This document shows positions 21,650-31,357 of a stretch of DNA of 64,000 nucleotides, one piece after another. The notes under the pieces are model-generated. The model made no database searches. It was not told the origin of the DNA and saw nothing but the letters and a program-made list of their open reading frames with translations. The stretch is taken from contig FMBT01000394.1 in NCBI GenBank assembly GCA_900095095.1, positions 62,001 through 126,000 on the forward strand, in the 5' to 3' direction. The DNA is from Fragilariopsis cylindrus CCMP1102 (Eukaryota; Bacillariophyta; Bacillariophyceae; Bacillariales; Bacillariaceae). How positions within the stretch are numbered: position 1 is the first letter of the stretch; every line of letters starts with the position of its first letter. The position numbers and the translations under genes were made by a program.

Positions 21650-24600
21650 ATGGTTAAAGCATCGAATAGAGCACAACAACGACGTTCATTACCTTCTTCT
21701 CGCACTACTATCAAAAGAGGGAAACAATCGGCAGCAAAACAAGCAAAGCAAAAGGTAAATAACCAACAAAAAAAGGGCATTCACTTTCCAAATGATCAAA
21801 TAGCACAAGATCATATTCAAACTATTATCATAGAAATCCTAACGAAATGGCGACAGTGCGAGCCAAAGCAGAAGAAGAATGGTGAACCACCATTCGGTTC
21901 ACTTGCTAAGCTAGTTAAACAGTATAGTAAAACACAACAATGGCTAGAGAATGGAAATAAAGTAAAAATGAAGTGGAGAAATATGTCTGATATAAATAAA
22001 AATAGAATTAACATTGCTTTGCCTTTAGTAGAATTGAATAACAACAACAACAAGACAACTGTGGCACCAACTTCACCTACGACTGTGTCAGGCAAATCGG
22101 GTCGTCCTATTGGTACCACAAATAAAGCAAAGCAAGAGTTGACAAAAAAATTCTCACAAATGAAGAATGATATAGCACTGTCATGGGTTGAAAACAAGCT
22201 ACTACCAACTGATCATACGAACAAGATGACCCTCAAGCAGCTTATTGCTAACAAACAGCACGAGTACCAATTAGATCCTGATACATATCGCGTTGCTTCC
22301 ACTACTATCTACAGTAGAATCTGTCGCGATCGATTAGAAGTAAAAGGAACTGGTATGAAGAGCCCAATGCTAGATGCAGAACCTTTAATTGTAATGTACA
22401 TAAATCAATCAACAGATTGTAATGACACAATGAATCAGAGAGAAATAATTGATTATGCCAACTCCTATGTCAGTGGCACTCCTGTGGAAGATGATGTGAT
22501 TGCATGGAAACTACGACATCAAGTTGATTTGCGAGATCGCTATATCGAACATGGTATCAAGCCTACCTCAGCCAATCTAGGCAAAGGGTGGTTCGATGGG
22601 TTTATTAGGAGATGGGGGAAGGAGGTTCAATATAAAGGGTCAAGTAATGTTGATTTTTATCGAACTGAGCACTGTACATACGAAAAGTTTGTGGAGATGT
22701 ACGACAACGTATATGGTCTGCTTGTTAAATGGGGGTATGCTGAAGTGTTAGAACAACCTTTATATTATAATGGAAATGGTGAAGTTTGTGATATAGATGA
22801 TCCTGATCAATATGGTGAACCAGTTTATCATCGATTCAAACATCCGGAATTGTTCATGGCTGCTGATGAGTGTGGAACAAATACTAACATGTCAAAAGAT
22901 AAGATGTCAGCTGGCAACAAGAAACGCTGCTCAACAAAAGGAGTTATGGCAAAGTTGCCAGCATGTACTAGTGATTGTCATTTTACGACCATGGTATGGA
23001 CGAAATTAGATGGAAATCCGGCAATTTGTTTAGTTATTATAGAAAAAGATGGAGAACTTAGTTATTCCGAATTACATGGTTTAGATGTTAATGCATTATG
23101 GATTGGTGATGATACTATGTTTAATGAAATAAAGAATATCAATAATGATCTTGATAAAGAAAAGAAAATGAAAGAGATGTTGGCTGGTAGTGTATTTTCG
23201 GTTGAGTTGCTGCAACTCAACACAGGACCAGGCAAAGTGTTTCCAGGAGGTCCTATATGTACTGTCAATGGTATTGAAATACCAACACTTGTACGGCGTT
23301 CAGCTAGCGGTGGTATCACTCCAGAAATTCTAGTGGATGTCCTACGACTATACGATGCACTAGTTCCGCGAGTACCTGGTGATCCACCTCCTGGTGCGAT
23401 CTTAGATGGGCATGGCTCGCGTCTAAGTCCTGAATTCATGAGGTATATTAACAATCGTGATGAAGAAGGGAAGGTTGTGGCTGGAGCGAATCATAAGTGG
23501 AATATTTGTCTTGGTTTGCCAAATGGTACTGCCTACTGGCAAGTTGGTGATTCCTCTGAACAGAATGGAATGTATAAGAATCTTACACGAGAAGCAAAAG
23601 AAGTTATTCGAGTTGATCAACGGATTAACTGTGAGCGCATCAAAATCAGCAGACATCATGTTCTACTTATCATGTCTAAGGTATTCGATAGGAGTTTTGG
23701 CAATGTGGAGGGTAACAAAAAAGCAATACTACAACGCGGTTGGAATCCCCTTAATCGTGGCTGTTTATCTCATCCTGAAGTTTTGAAGTCGAAGAAGGTT
23801 ACTCTATCACAACAGACTCAATCACAACAGACTCTATCACAACAGACTTTATCTCAACTGACCGTATCTGACATGAGTGAATCACAGAGTGAATCACAGA
23901 TAGCTATGGCTGCAACGAATCGAGCTGATCCTACTCGATTGGCTGGTATGAATGTGTCAGAAGGAAAAGCACAGCACTATTTAAGTGTGCTTACCACATC
24001 CACCAATCGAAATGTAGCAAGAGAAAGGCATCACCAAGAAAAGAAAAAACTAGTACAACAACAGCGACTAGACAATTCTGATCGATCGAATTTGATTGAT
24101 AAGTTCACTGGCAGACTAACTTCTGGAGGGTTGACTAGTCAAGGTCATTGGGGTCTTGGGGAAACCACACTCTCGATTGTAGAAGGAAAAACAATCGCTA
24201 TGTTAGATAAGTTGGCAAAAAAGGCTTCTAAACAGTATATTCGTGATATGAAAACATATATTAGTGGTAAAGCTGCAATGGAGAAATCTAAACATCATTA
24301 TGCTGCACATGCTGAGGGTGGTGTATTGTATGGGGTCTCAAATGGTCCTATTAGGAATAAGATTGTTAATGGTTTAAGAAAAGCAAGTCGATGGTTGTTG
24401 AATGATGATTATGTAGATCTGATTAGATATAAACAACTTGGGTGTGTGAAGCAAAAATCGAAGATACCAAACACTCTTGCAGAAAGACGAGTTGCCTGGG
24501 ATAGTATTTATTATATTATGAACGAGCCATCTCCACCAGTAAAACCAGACAATTTTATTACTGTTGTTGAAGCTAATAATGATGTGGAAGTGGAAGAAAT

Positions 24601-24769
24601 TGATATAGAAGCTTTGTCAAGGGTGAATAGTGATTTGCCAAGAACTGACGCTTCTGTTGAGCATTTTGAAGCAGCTCAAAGCTTATTTACCCTAACTATG
24701 ACTGACGAGTGTGCAGATTCGAACTATCATGGTGGTCAAGTGTGGAATACCCAAATATCGGAGATCTAG
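21650..24769 (+). CDS. Pogo-like DDE transposase (DDE_1 superfamily)
   Basis: The 1039-residue intact ORF has a basic N-terminus with an AT-hook-like GKSGRPIGTTNKAK (about residues 148-161), then a helical DNA-binding region. That region ends in NLGKGWFDGFIRRWGKE, the CENP-B/pogo HTH signature. The catalytic core follows: FMAADECGTNTN (first Asp, about 403), GAILDGHGSRLSPEF (second Asp, about 586) and YWQVGDSSEQNGMYKNL (third acidic position, about 47 residues later). This order and spacing fit a DDE/D transposase that cuts and joins the TIR ends. A SQQT/SQLT repeat and a long basic C-terminal region follow. There is no intron. It faces the second ORF tail to tail inside the same TIRs. Confidence 0.85.
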   Translation: MVKASNRAQQRRSLPSSRTTIKRGKQSAAKQAKQKVNNQQKKGIHFPNDQIAQDHIQTIIIEILTKWRQCEPKQKKNGEPPFGSLAKLVKQYSKTQQWLENGNKVKMKWRNMSDINKNRINIALPLVELNNNNNKTTVAPTSPTTVSGKSGRPIGTTNKAKQELTKKFSQMKNDIALSWVENKLLPTDHTNKMTLKQLIANKQHEYQLDPDTYRVASTTIYSRICRDRLEVKGTGMKSPMLDAEPLIVMYINQSTDCNDTMNQREIIDYANSYVSGTPVEDDVIAWKLRHQVDLRDRYIEHGIKPTSANLGKGWFDGFIRRWGKEVQYKGSSNVDFYRTEHCTYEKFVEMYDNVYGLLVKWGYAEVLEQPLYYNGNGEVCDIDDPDQYGEPVYHRFKHPELFMAADECGTNTNMSKDKMSAGNKKRCSTKGVMAKLPACTSDCHFTTMVWTKLDGNPAICLVIIEKDGELSYSELHGLDVNALWIGDDTMFNEIKNINNDLDKEKKMKEMLAGSVFSVELLQLNTGPGKVFPGGPICTVNGIEIPTLVRRSASGGITPEILVDVLRLYDALVPRVPGDPPPGAILDGHGSRLSPEFMRYINNRDEEGKVVAGANHKWNICLGLPNGTAYWQVGDSSEQNGMYKNLTREAKEVIRVDQRINCERIKISRHHVLLIMSKVFDRSFGNVEGNKKAILQRGWNPLNRGCLSHPEVLKSKKVTLSQQTQSQQTLSQQTLSQLTVSDMSESQSESQIAMAATNRADPTRLAGMNVSEGKAQHYLSVLTTSTNRNVARERHHQEKKKLVQQQRLDNSDRSNLIDKFTGRLTSGGLTSQGHWGLGETTLSIVEGKTIAMLDKLAKKASKQYIRDMKTYISGKAAMEKSKHHYAAHAEGGVLYGVSNGPIRNKIVNGLRKASRWLLNDDYVDLIRYKQLGCVKQKSKIPNTLAERRVAWDSIYYIMNEPSPPVKPDNFITVVEANNDVEVEEIDIEALSRVNSDLPRTDASVEHFEAAQSLFTLTMTDECADSNYHGGQVWNTQISEI

Positions 24770-25140
24770 TTCTGTAGAATAATTATAGAAGTAACGAAAT
24801 TATAAGTAGTAATAGTAGTAGTACTGTATAGGATATATTTACTATAGTGTTTGTAGTTAGAATTCGATCGAAACAAGACCGTACCTCTATTGCTTTTTAT
24901 TCTACACCCAGAGAGAGCCAATGTGTGATTGAAAAGAAAATCCTATTATCAATCTTAACTATTTTTTTTTTAAAGTAGGCACTACTACTGTCAAGTAAGT
25001 TGGTGATTGAGTTGTTGAGTTTGATATATAATATTTTTTTTAATTTAGTTATTCGATTGGACTCGATTGATAATAACTAATACATACATGCATTCAAGTC
25101 TTCATTTCGTTATTACATAGGACTATCACCAATAGTTAGT
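24770..25140. other. Spacer between convergent transposon ORFs
   Basis: 371 bp of AT-rich sequence with poly-T tracts (about 24962 and 25036); probably the two 3' UTRs. No gene. Confidence 0.5.
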
Positions 25141-26109
25141 TTAAATAGTTAGTTTAAATGATCCATTAACAAAGTACTTGTCATCAAGTGGAAAGAACGC
25201 ATCCATTGATTCTTCATGGAATACAAACCGGGCAGGGTTGTTGTTGAGAAAATGGTTGCTACAAAGCTTTCCTTCAGCCCGTAAATGCTTGGGAGCAGGG
25301 AATAACTCTGTGAGGAGTTGCTTTAAACATTTGCCTGGTGGTTGTTTATCTTCTGACTTGATTAACATTTGATGGAATAGATGATAGTCAATTCTATAGT
25401 ATCGATTATTAAGCATGTCCGCCCAACCCCGAGCGTATCGACCATCCTTTTTAATCATACCAAACCTTTTGGCAATGACAAGTGAGTATGTGTTCATAGT
25501 TTTTTCAGTACAAGCAATATTACCACATTGAGTACAAGGTCTATTTTCCATGTACTCAGTAACTTGTACCAAGATAGTACCATATAAGTTCCAAGTATCA
25601 TGATCCAAGGGAGCACCAATACAAATATCTAAGTTCTTGTACAAGTGACCGTCGAACGCGTCAAGAGCTTCAACGTCATTGTACTTGATTGGATTCTTGT
25701 TAGAAGCAACAGGTGGTGTAGTTGCCTTCCTCTTCTTGTCATTGACAAAGCCAACTACCATACCAACCGCTTCGTACTCTGTTAGTGTCGTTACCGTCTT
25801 TACCGAAGCGTCGTCATAGAAGATAGTGGAAGGAATAGGAAAGTTACCAGCTACATAAGAAGAAGAAGAAGAAGATACAGTCAGTTCTGTTTCTGGGGTT
25901 TTTTGTCCTGGAATGTAATCTTTAACACCAGATTGAACAGAAGCAACAGAAGGTGGAGGACTATCGACATAACTCCATGAAGCCCACCCTTCAGTTAGTT
26001 GATTAAGTCCTTTGGATTCCTCCATGATTGATTGTTGTTGTTGTTGTATAATCGATTTTATTTTATGATAAGAAAAAGAGAACTGGAAATACAGCTTTTC
26101 CTTCCTCAA
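25141..26109 (-). CDS. Second transposon-encoded protein, unknown function
   Basis: The 322-residue ORF has an internal Met (MEESKGLNQ) at 26026 that may be the real start, giving 294 residues. No known family is recognised. The N-terminal third is Ser/Thr/Pro-rich. The central part has a Cys cluster, NRPCTQCGNIACTEK, compatible with a small metal-binding site, followed by a globular, aromatic-rich C-terminal half (ARGWADMLNNRYYRIDYHLF, PAPKHLRAEGKLCSNHFLNN). It lies within the same terminal repeats as the transposase and converges on it. It is intact, which suggests it contributes to transposition or regulation, as accessory proteins do in Mutator or CACTA elements; that role is inference. 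Confidence 0.65.
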   Translation of the reverse strand: MRKEKLYFQFSFSYHKIKSIIQQQQQSIMEESKGLNQLTEGWASWSYVDSPPPSVASVQSGVKDYIPGQKTPETELTVSSSSSSYVAGNFPIPSTIFYDDASVKTVTTLTEYEAVGMVVGFVNDKKRKATTPPVASNKNPIKYNDVEALDAFDGHLYKNLDICIGAPLDHDTWNLYGTILVQVTEYMENRPCTQCGNIACTEKTMNTYSLVIAKRFGMIKKDGRYARGWADMLNNRYYRIDYHLFHQMLIKSEDKQPPGKCLKQLLTELFPAPKHLRAEGKLCSNHFLNNNPARFVFHEESMDAFFPLDDKYFVNGSFKLTI

Positions 26110-26977
26110 TTCTTGTCCATTTCACATCTAACCAACGCTATACCTGTAGACCATGACCTTCCGGTGGGTTCTCCACCATTTTTCGTAACTTTCTACCACT
26201 CAATCATCTTTGAATCTACTCAAATATTGATTGATATAGGAGATGAAGTATGTGCAATAAGGAAATTTTGGTTGAAAGCGTATCAACGATAGGCTGTTAA
26301 TGACGATAGGAGATGGAAAAATAATTTAAATGGTGGATTCTGATTGGCTAATAGCGCATGGAGTGGCGCGCAAAATATTTTTTGGTGTCTCTCCGGATTT
26401 TTTGAATAATTCAACGCCAAAAAAGAACCAAGGTAGTAACCTATCTATACAGACATGAATATCGAATATAAACTTTATTCCTTCTATAGCATGCTTCGTT
26501 TATGTGTTATCTCTAATTGTATCTAATATCATAGAGTGATTGGAGCATGTTAACGGATGCTTAATAGAGATGGCACATTCGGTGTCTCCTCTTGTACGCA
26601 GTTAGCGCGCGGGTACGCACTTAGAATATCTACTGGTAGGAGAACTTTATAATTTATGTGCACAATCTTCGCGATGCAATCTTCGCTTGTATCGCACTCC
26701 ATGCCTCAATTAACGGTATTTTGCATTATTAAATTATTGTATTCCAATATATCGTATGTGTCGTTAAGGTATTTTGGAATAAAATGGGAGAACACTCGTG
26801 AAAACGCGTGAAAGCAAGGTCAAGTAATAGTCACTTAATTACTGAACAACAATAAACTTGTCTACAGTACAGTAGCATCAGAGCATTATCAGGTATCAGC
26901 CTTATCATATTGGCATCAGCATAATCATCGGCATTAGTTGAATTGGTATACAGTATCAAAATTCGTCGTTATTCATC
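26110..26977. other. Right transposon end and intergenic spacer
   Basis: 26110-26638 is the non-coding right end of the transposon, with GGTGTCTC motifs at about 26382 and 26581 and the terminal repeat at 26613-26638. 26639-26977 is host spacer and the likely promoter of the glycosyltransferase gene. Confidence 0.55.
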
Positions 26978-28339
26978 ATGTCGTCATTGTTGAGTAGCAG
27001 TAGTGGCAGTAGTGGCAGTAGAAAGAATCATCGATTGAATAATAACAATAGGATTAGTAAGACGAGTAACAGTAATAGTCACAATAGCAGCAGCAGTAGT
27101 AGTAGTAATAGCAGTAATCAAAATATATGGTTGATGCTGGCTGGTTGTATCATCTTCGTATTTGTTACCAGTTATCATAATTTTAAAGACGGTTCCAACT
27201 TTGATTATAAAGACTCTGCGTTAAGTAGTTTTGGTGTGCCACGACATGATGAATCACAATCACAACCACAATCGCAATCACAATCGCAACCACAACCACT
27301 ATTACAATTACAATTGAGTGAATTGACTCGGAGTCATATTCAAAATATTATATGTCCCGAACCACTTGTCCCAGTATATGATAGGATCATCCATGATAAT
27401 AATAACAATAGTAATAATAACAGTAGTGAACAAGAACAAGAACAATTAATTCCAAAATTCATTCATCTATCCATGAAAACACGTTGTATATCGAAAGATA
27501 TGATGGATATTGTAGATATATGGAAGAACCAATTTCCATCGTATAATGTTTATTTTCATGATGATAGTGCAGTAGATGCCTTATTTTATGATTCTGGTAA
27601 TTATTGGTCGGATATATTTCCACAATTACAACAACTCATGACGTCCTGTGTCAAATATGGTAGTGCCATGAAAATTGATATCTGGCGGGTTCTAATTTTA
27701 TATCGATATGGTGGTATTTATTCTGATATTGATAATGCACCTGGTCCAAAACTAACCGAGTTCACCATTGAAAAGAATGCTTCTGCTTTTTTTTTAAGTG
27801 ATGGTTGGGACCGACCAAGTCATTGGTTACATGGTATGGAACCCAATCATCCGATTTCCTTTCATACCATGTTAGTGATATTCGAAAATTTATTAAAATT
27901 AACAAATGTCTCCAAAGTACGACTGGTACACGTGACAGGACCCGAAGCATTACGACAGGGTTATACCACTGCCATATCCACTGGTGAGAATGATCGTGGT
28001 GAGGAACCATTTAAACAAATCTTTAATTTAGGTATACATCGAGTCAGAAAACCATACCAAGAGAAACTTGTTTATAAATTTGCATATAGGGATTATGTAT
28101 ATCAAAATAACAATGAGAAAGTACCATATAGTAGTATTATGAATAGTAATAGTAATGATAATAGTAATACAACAACAACAACAATGATTACCAAAAAAGA
28201 ACGAATTCAAATCGAAATGAATATATCACATTGGACAAAAATTGTGTACAAGGCTGTAGATATTCCAACTGGTATGTGCATTGATTATATATATGAGAAT
28301 GCTTTAAAACATCAACTCGAACGCCAATATGCAAAATAG
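26978..28339 (+). CDS. GT32-like glycosyltransferase (DXD sugar-binding family), type II membrane protein
   Basis: The 453-residue protein has a Ser/Asn-rich cytosolic tail, one membrane anchor (about residues 51-65, IWLMLAGCIIFVFVTSYH), a Gln/Ser-rich stem and a catalytic domain. Diagnostic blocks are PKFIHLSMKTRCISKDM, YGSAMKIDIWRVLILYRYGG and IYSDIDNAPGP, where DID is the DXD metal/nucleotide-sugar motif, then VTGPEALRQGY. This matches the Gly_transf_sug (OCH1/GT32) pattern, in which a hexose is transferred from a nucleotide sugar to a glycan in the Golgi. Donor and acceptor cannot be told from sequence. No intron. The short CTD insert (NSNSNDNSNTTTTTM) is low complexity. Confidence 0.8.
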   Translation: MSSLLSSSSGSSGSRKNHRLNNNNRISKTSNSNSHNSSSSSSSNSSNQNIWLMLAGCIIFVFVTSYHNFKDGSNFDYKDSALSSFGVPRHDESQSQPQSQSQSQPQPLLQLQLSELTRSHIQNIICPEPLVPVYDRIIHDNNNNSNNNSSEQEQEQLIPKFIHLSMKTRCISKDMMDIVDIWKNQFPSYNVYFHDDSAVDALFYDSGNYWSDIFPQLQQLMTSCVKYGSAMKIDIWRVLILYRYGGIYSDIDNAPGPKLTEFTIEKNASAFFLSDGWDRPSHWLHGMEPNHPISFHTMLVIFENLLKLTNVSKVRLVHVTGPEALRQGYTTAISTGENDRGEEPFKQIFNLGIHRVRKPYQEKLVYKFAYRDYVYQNNNEKVPYSSIMNSNSNDNSNTTTTTMITKKERIQIEMNISHWTKIVYKAVDIPTGMCIDYIYENALKHQLERQYAK

Positions 28340-29309
28340 GTACGTACTAACTAACTAGGCACTACAGCAAGTTTTAGTAGCCATATATGACAAAATGACC
28401 CAAATATAATGATTGCAACAAAGCCACAGTAGTCTAGTAGTAAAAGTAGTAATAGTATCAGTAGTAGTATTATTTAAACAAAGTACATGTAGCTACATTA
28501 CTGTAATTGTGTTTCTTTCTTATTTTCAATACAACTTTACCACGCCATATCTGTGCTTTTGTTAGAAGTTAAGTTACTGCACTACTACTGTACTAGACTG
28601 TAGGACTACTTCAGAAGTACTGTGGCCCAGGAAATGTATACACGCACCGCAGTATAAAAATCAATTAACCGTTATGTTTTAACTGGTCATGCTTTATTCA
28701 GACATGCAGCATGCACAAAGTGAAAAAGCACTGTAAAAATAGTAGTCGAATATATTTTTACAGCGCATTCAGTGTACGAATATTATTTATTTGTAATATT
28801 ACTTCCTGTACGAAAACATTCCCAATTCGTAAGTAAAAAAATGTGACACGATTGGTGAAAAATGGAAAATTATCCCATCATCGTCATGACAATGGGAATG
28901 TAACGAATCGAACCTCCATTAATACTGGTCTGTTTCATACATGAAGTGGGTCGAATTATTTTAGCGTTCACTATTCGGTCTGTTGAGGAAAATTCTGGGA
29001 CGACGGGGACGATATGGCAGGCAGATTTTCGAATCGCAGCAAGAGGTGCATTCGAATAATAGAGTATGAGCTAAACGAATGATACAAATTGCCACACTGA
29101 ATGTTTCTGGTCTTCCTCTCTGTAGTATAAAGTAAAATCTTATATTATAATGAAGTATGTATTATATTCAAATATCAATAGCAATATCAATCTACCTTTA
29201 TCATATGCTTTATATTGATCTTCCTTATTGCTGTCATCTCTACAACACGAGAAAAGATGTGTGCAGGAAGGGGGTCGACAAAGGACTTTTTGAAAGCCCT
29301 CATTAAACG

Positions 29310-29328
29310 ATAACTTGAATCCTGTTAA
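29310..29328. repeat. Solo terminal repeat of the TTAA element family
   Basis: ATAACTTGAATCCTGTTAA differs at one base from the right end of the elements at 38271 and 41023, including the TTAA. It may be the remnant of a decayed copy. Confidence 0.5.
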
Positions 29329-29387
29329 TCTTATTATTATTAATCTTGTACTGCGTATCGATTCGATTCAATTCGCTACAGTAATTG

Positions 29388-29505
29388 CGCTACCAGATTG
29401 TTTTCTTTCTTTCGGTCCGTTGCTTATAACGCTACCGGATTGCTTCTTGCTTTCTTTCTTTTGAACCATGGAACCGGGTGCTGTTGCTACCAGGTTCGTT
29501 CCTTT
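29388..29505. repeat. Dispersed repeat family, copy B (partial)
   Basis: It starts CGCTACCAGATTGTTTTC and ends after GGTGCTGTTGCTACCAGG; matches the first third of copy A. Confidence 0.65.
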
Positions 29506-29752
29506 CGATAACGTAAAGAAAAGGATGTATCTGCTAGTTCCACAGATGGTTACAATGTCAACTGTTCCTTTCGATACCTACAAAACTTTTTCTTTAGTTA
29601 AAAAGGAAATGGATTTGAAGGTTGGAGAAAAATAATATTAGTTCTATTATTATTGTTGTTACTGTACGTTACTTAAAAAAAGTGTTTTTCTTTTTTCATG
29701 CTTTGTTTGCCTTCTTATTCATCTGTCTCTACGTTTTTGCAACTAACTTAGC

Positions 29753-31357
29753 TTAACATGATGTCAATGTATTATAAATGCTAATATCAATTTCATTTCT
29801 TTTTTCAAGTACCTGCAGTAAGGTTACAGTATTATTATCATTATCATCGTTATCATTATCATTGCTATCGTTATCACTGTCATCGTTATTATAACTCGAC
29901 GATACAACTGGTGATGATAATAACTTTTTTGTGTCTAGAGGAACTAATGTATTTGCTAATTTAGATTTTTTAGAACAATATATGACTCTTGGTTCTGATA
30001 ATAATCCTGTAAAAATATCATCACCACCACCATCACTACCACCACCAAAATAATTTTCTACAGCTTCAGCATATTCTGGATACTTTAACCATTCTAGTAT
30101 AATAATTAAATCATTTCGTAATAATAACTTTTGTGATTCTTCTGATAATATCTTTCCAAATTTTGTTAATTTTTGTGGTTGTGTTTGCGTTTGGTGTTTT
30201 TGATTTTGCTTTTGCTTTTTTTGGCGTTGTCTTTGTTGTTGTTGTTGTTGTTGTTTCTTTTGTAGTAGTGATGAATCACCATTATTGCTATTATTATTTT
30301 TGCCATCATCATCATTCATTGTATTATTAATGTAGTAATAATAATTCGAATTTGGATGATATTTATCGTAACGATCGGTAGTAGGATAATACATACCTGT
30401 TACCCATCGGGAATAACAATTGGTAGAGCATGCCCAAAGTTTATCTTTTGAGTGATTTGATATTTTGAATTGTTCTAAACCAAATTCTTCCAATGACATA
30501 TCTTGATTTTCTAAAGTTGGGATGAAATATTCCTTCTTAGCGGCATTGCTAGAGTTAGTGTTGTTAGTGTTAATGCTTTTGTTGTTTTTTTTCTTCGTAT
30601 TCGTATCCATATTCATTCTTGGTAATTTATTCTCACAATTCCATCTTTGATCATATTTATAATTTGATATAATTCTTGATATTGGTTCACGTAAATGTGT
30701 AACATATAATGTTCGACCAGATCTATCCCTTGATAGTGTGTTTTCATTATGCGACGACGTCGTACTATTAGGACCGGCCTCCATATTATATCTATGATAC
30801 CCGTCATTATCATTATGTAATCCTAAACATTTTTTTTTACCTTCACAATGTAAAAATTCTTTGAAGGATGTTTTGTTTGATTTAACAACATTTTTTAAGA
30901 AGTTGGCTATAGAAGCACCACCAGCTTTTCTCATATGAAGGAATGCTAATCTAGTATAATTCTTATCTTTAATCGATAATGGTGGCATTGTCATATCGCC
31001 TCTGTAGTTAATAGTATTATTATGATTATGATCATGATTATTATTGTAGCGAGCTGCTATGACTGATGGGAACAATTTACAAGTCGGAGACGAGACGATT
31101 GATGATGCAGGTCGTCTAGTAGTAGCAGTAATAGTAGTACTAGATGTTCTACTAGTAGTATTACTAATAGATTTTACTGACTCTTCGTCAATAAATGGTT
31201 GCATAGTGTATTCATCATAACTCCGAATCATACCGAAGGCACAAAATAACAGGGTAAGACACTTCAATGCCGTTTTATTATTGATACTGCTCCAGTTTTG
31301 TTTTTGTTTTAGTTCTGGTTTTAGTTCTAGTTTCTGATTTAGTTGTCGTTGTACCAT
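29753..31357 (-). CDS. Sulfotransferase family protein, Golgi type II membrane
   Basis: The 534-residue protein has a basic Gln/Lys-rich tail and a short membrane anchor (about residues 30-46, ALKCLTLLFCAFGMI). The lumenal domain carries the two PAPS-binding motifs: LAFLHMRKAGGASIANFL (5'-phosphosulfate loop) and THLREPISRIISNY (3'-phosphate loop). Conserved-looking Cys residues (HCEGKKKCLG, WACSTNCYSRWVTGMYY) suggest disulfides. Such enzymes transfer sulfate from PAPS to glycans or proteins in the Golgi; the acceptor is unknown. Asn, Gln and Lys runs interrupt the domain, as usual in this genome. There is no intron. It is divergent from the following gene and close to the glycosyltransferase, but separately transcribed. 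Confidence 0.75.
   Translation of the reverse strand: MVQRQLNQKLELKPELKQKQNWSSINNKTALKCLTLLFCAFGMIRSYDEYTMQPFIDEESVKSISNTTSRTSSTTITATTRRPASSIVSSPTCKLFPSVIAARYNNNHDHNHNNTINYRGDMTMPPLSIKDKNYTRLAFLHMRKAGGASIANFLKNVVKSNKTSFKEFLHCEGKKKCLGLHNDNDGYHRYNMEAGPNSTTSSHNENTLSRDRSGRTLYVTHLREPISRIISNYKYDQRWNCENKLPRMNMDTNTKKKNNKSINTNNTNSSNAAKKEYFIPTLENQDMSLEEFGLEQFKISNHSKDKLWACSTNCYSRWVTGMYYPTTDRYDKYHPNSNYYYYINNTMNDDDGKNNNSNNGDSSLLQKKQQQQQQQRQRQKKQKQNQKHQTQTQPQKLTKFGKILSEESQKLLLRNDLIIILEWLKYPEYAEAVENYFGGGSDGGGDDIFTGLLSEPRVIYCSKKSKLANTLVPLDTKKLLSSPVVSSSYNNDDSDNDSNDNDNDDNDNNTVTLLQVLEKRNEIDISIYNTLTSC

Larger units (their letters stand above)
21097..26638. mobile_element. Autonomous pogo-like DNA transposon, about 5.54 kb, TA-flanked
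   Basis: Inverted ends read TACCAGTAGATATCCTAAGT at 21097 (inside copy ends at 21122) and the complement of the same sequence, with one difference, at 26613-26638. Taking the outermost TA as the target duplication, the element proper starts CCAGTAGATAT, as expected for the Tc1/mariner/pogo superfamily. Subterminal GAGACACC motifs occur near both ends (about 21129, 26382 and 26581). Inside are a 1039-aa DDE transposase on the plus strand and a convergent 322-aa ORF. The ORFs are uninterrupted and the ends well matched, so the copy is young. Confidence 0.8.
28340..29752. other. Intergenic region, 1.4 kb
   Basis: No gene recognised. It includes a solo 19-bp terminal-repeat match to the TTAA elements (29310-29328) and copy B of the dispersed repeat (29388-29505). 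The rest is AT-rich with short GTA/AGT runs. Confidence 0.55.

Noticed and set aside
21097-26638. Maverick/virus-derived element
   Set aside because: No polymerase, integrase, capsid or ATPase genes; only a DDE transposase and one small ORF, and the ends are short with TA flanks.
30133-30330. Hydrophobic ORF antisense to the sulfotransferase gene
   Set aside because: It is the complement of Gln/Lys/Asn runs, which read as Val/Phe/Leu in the other strand.
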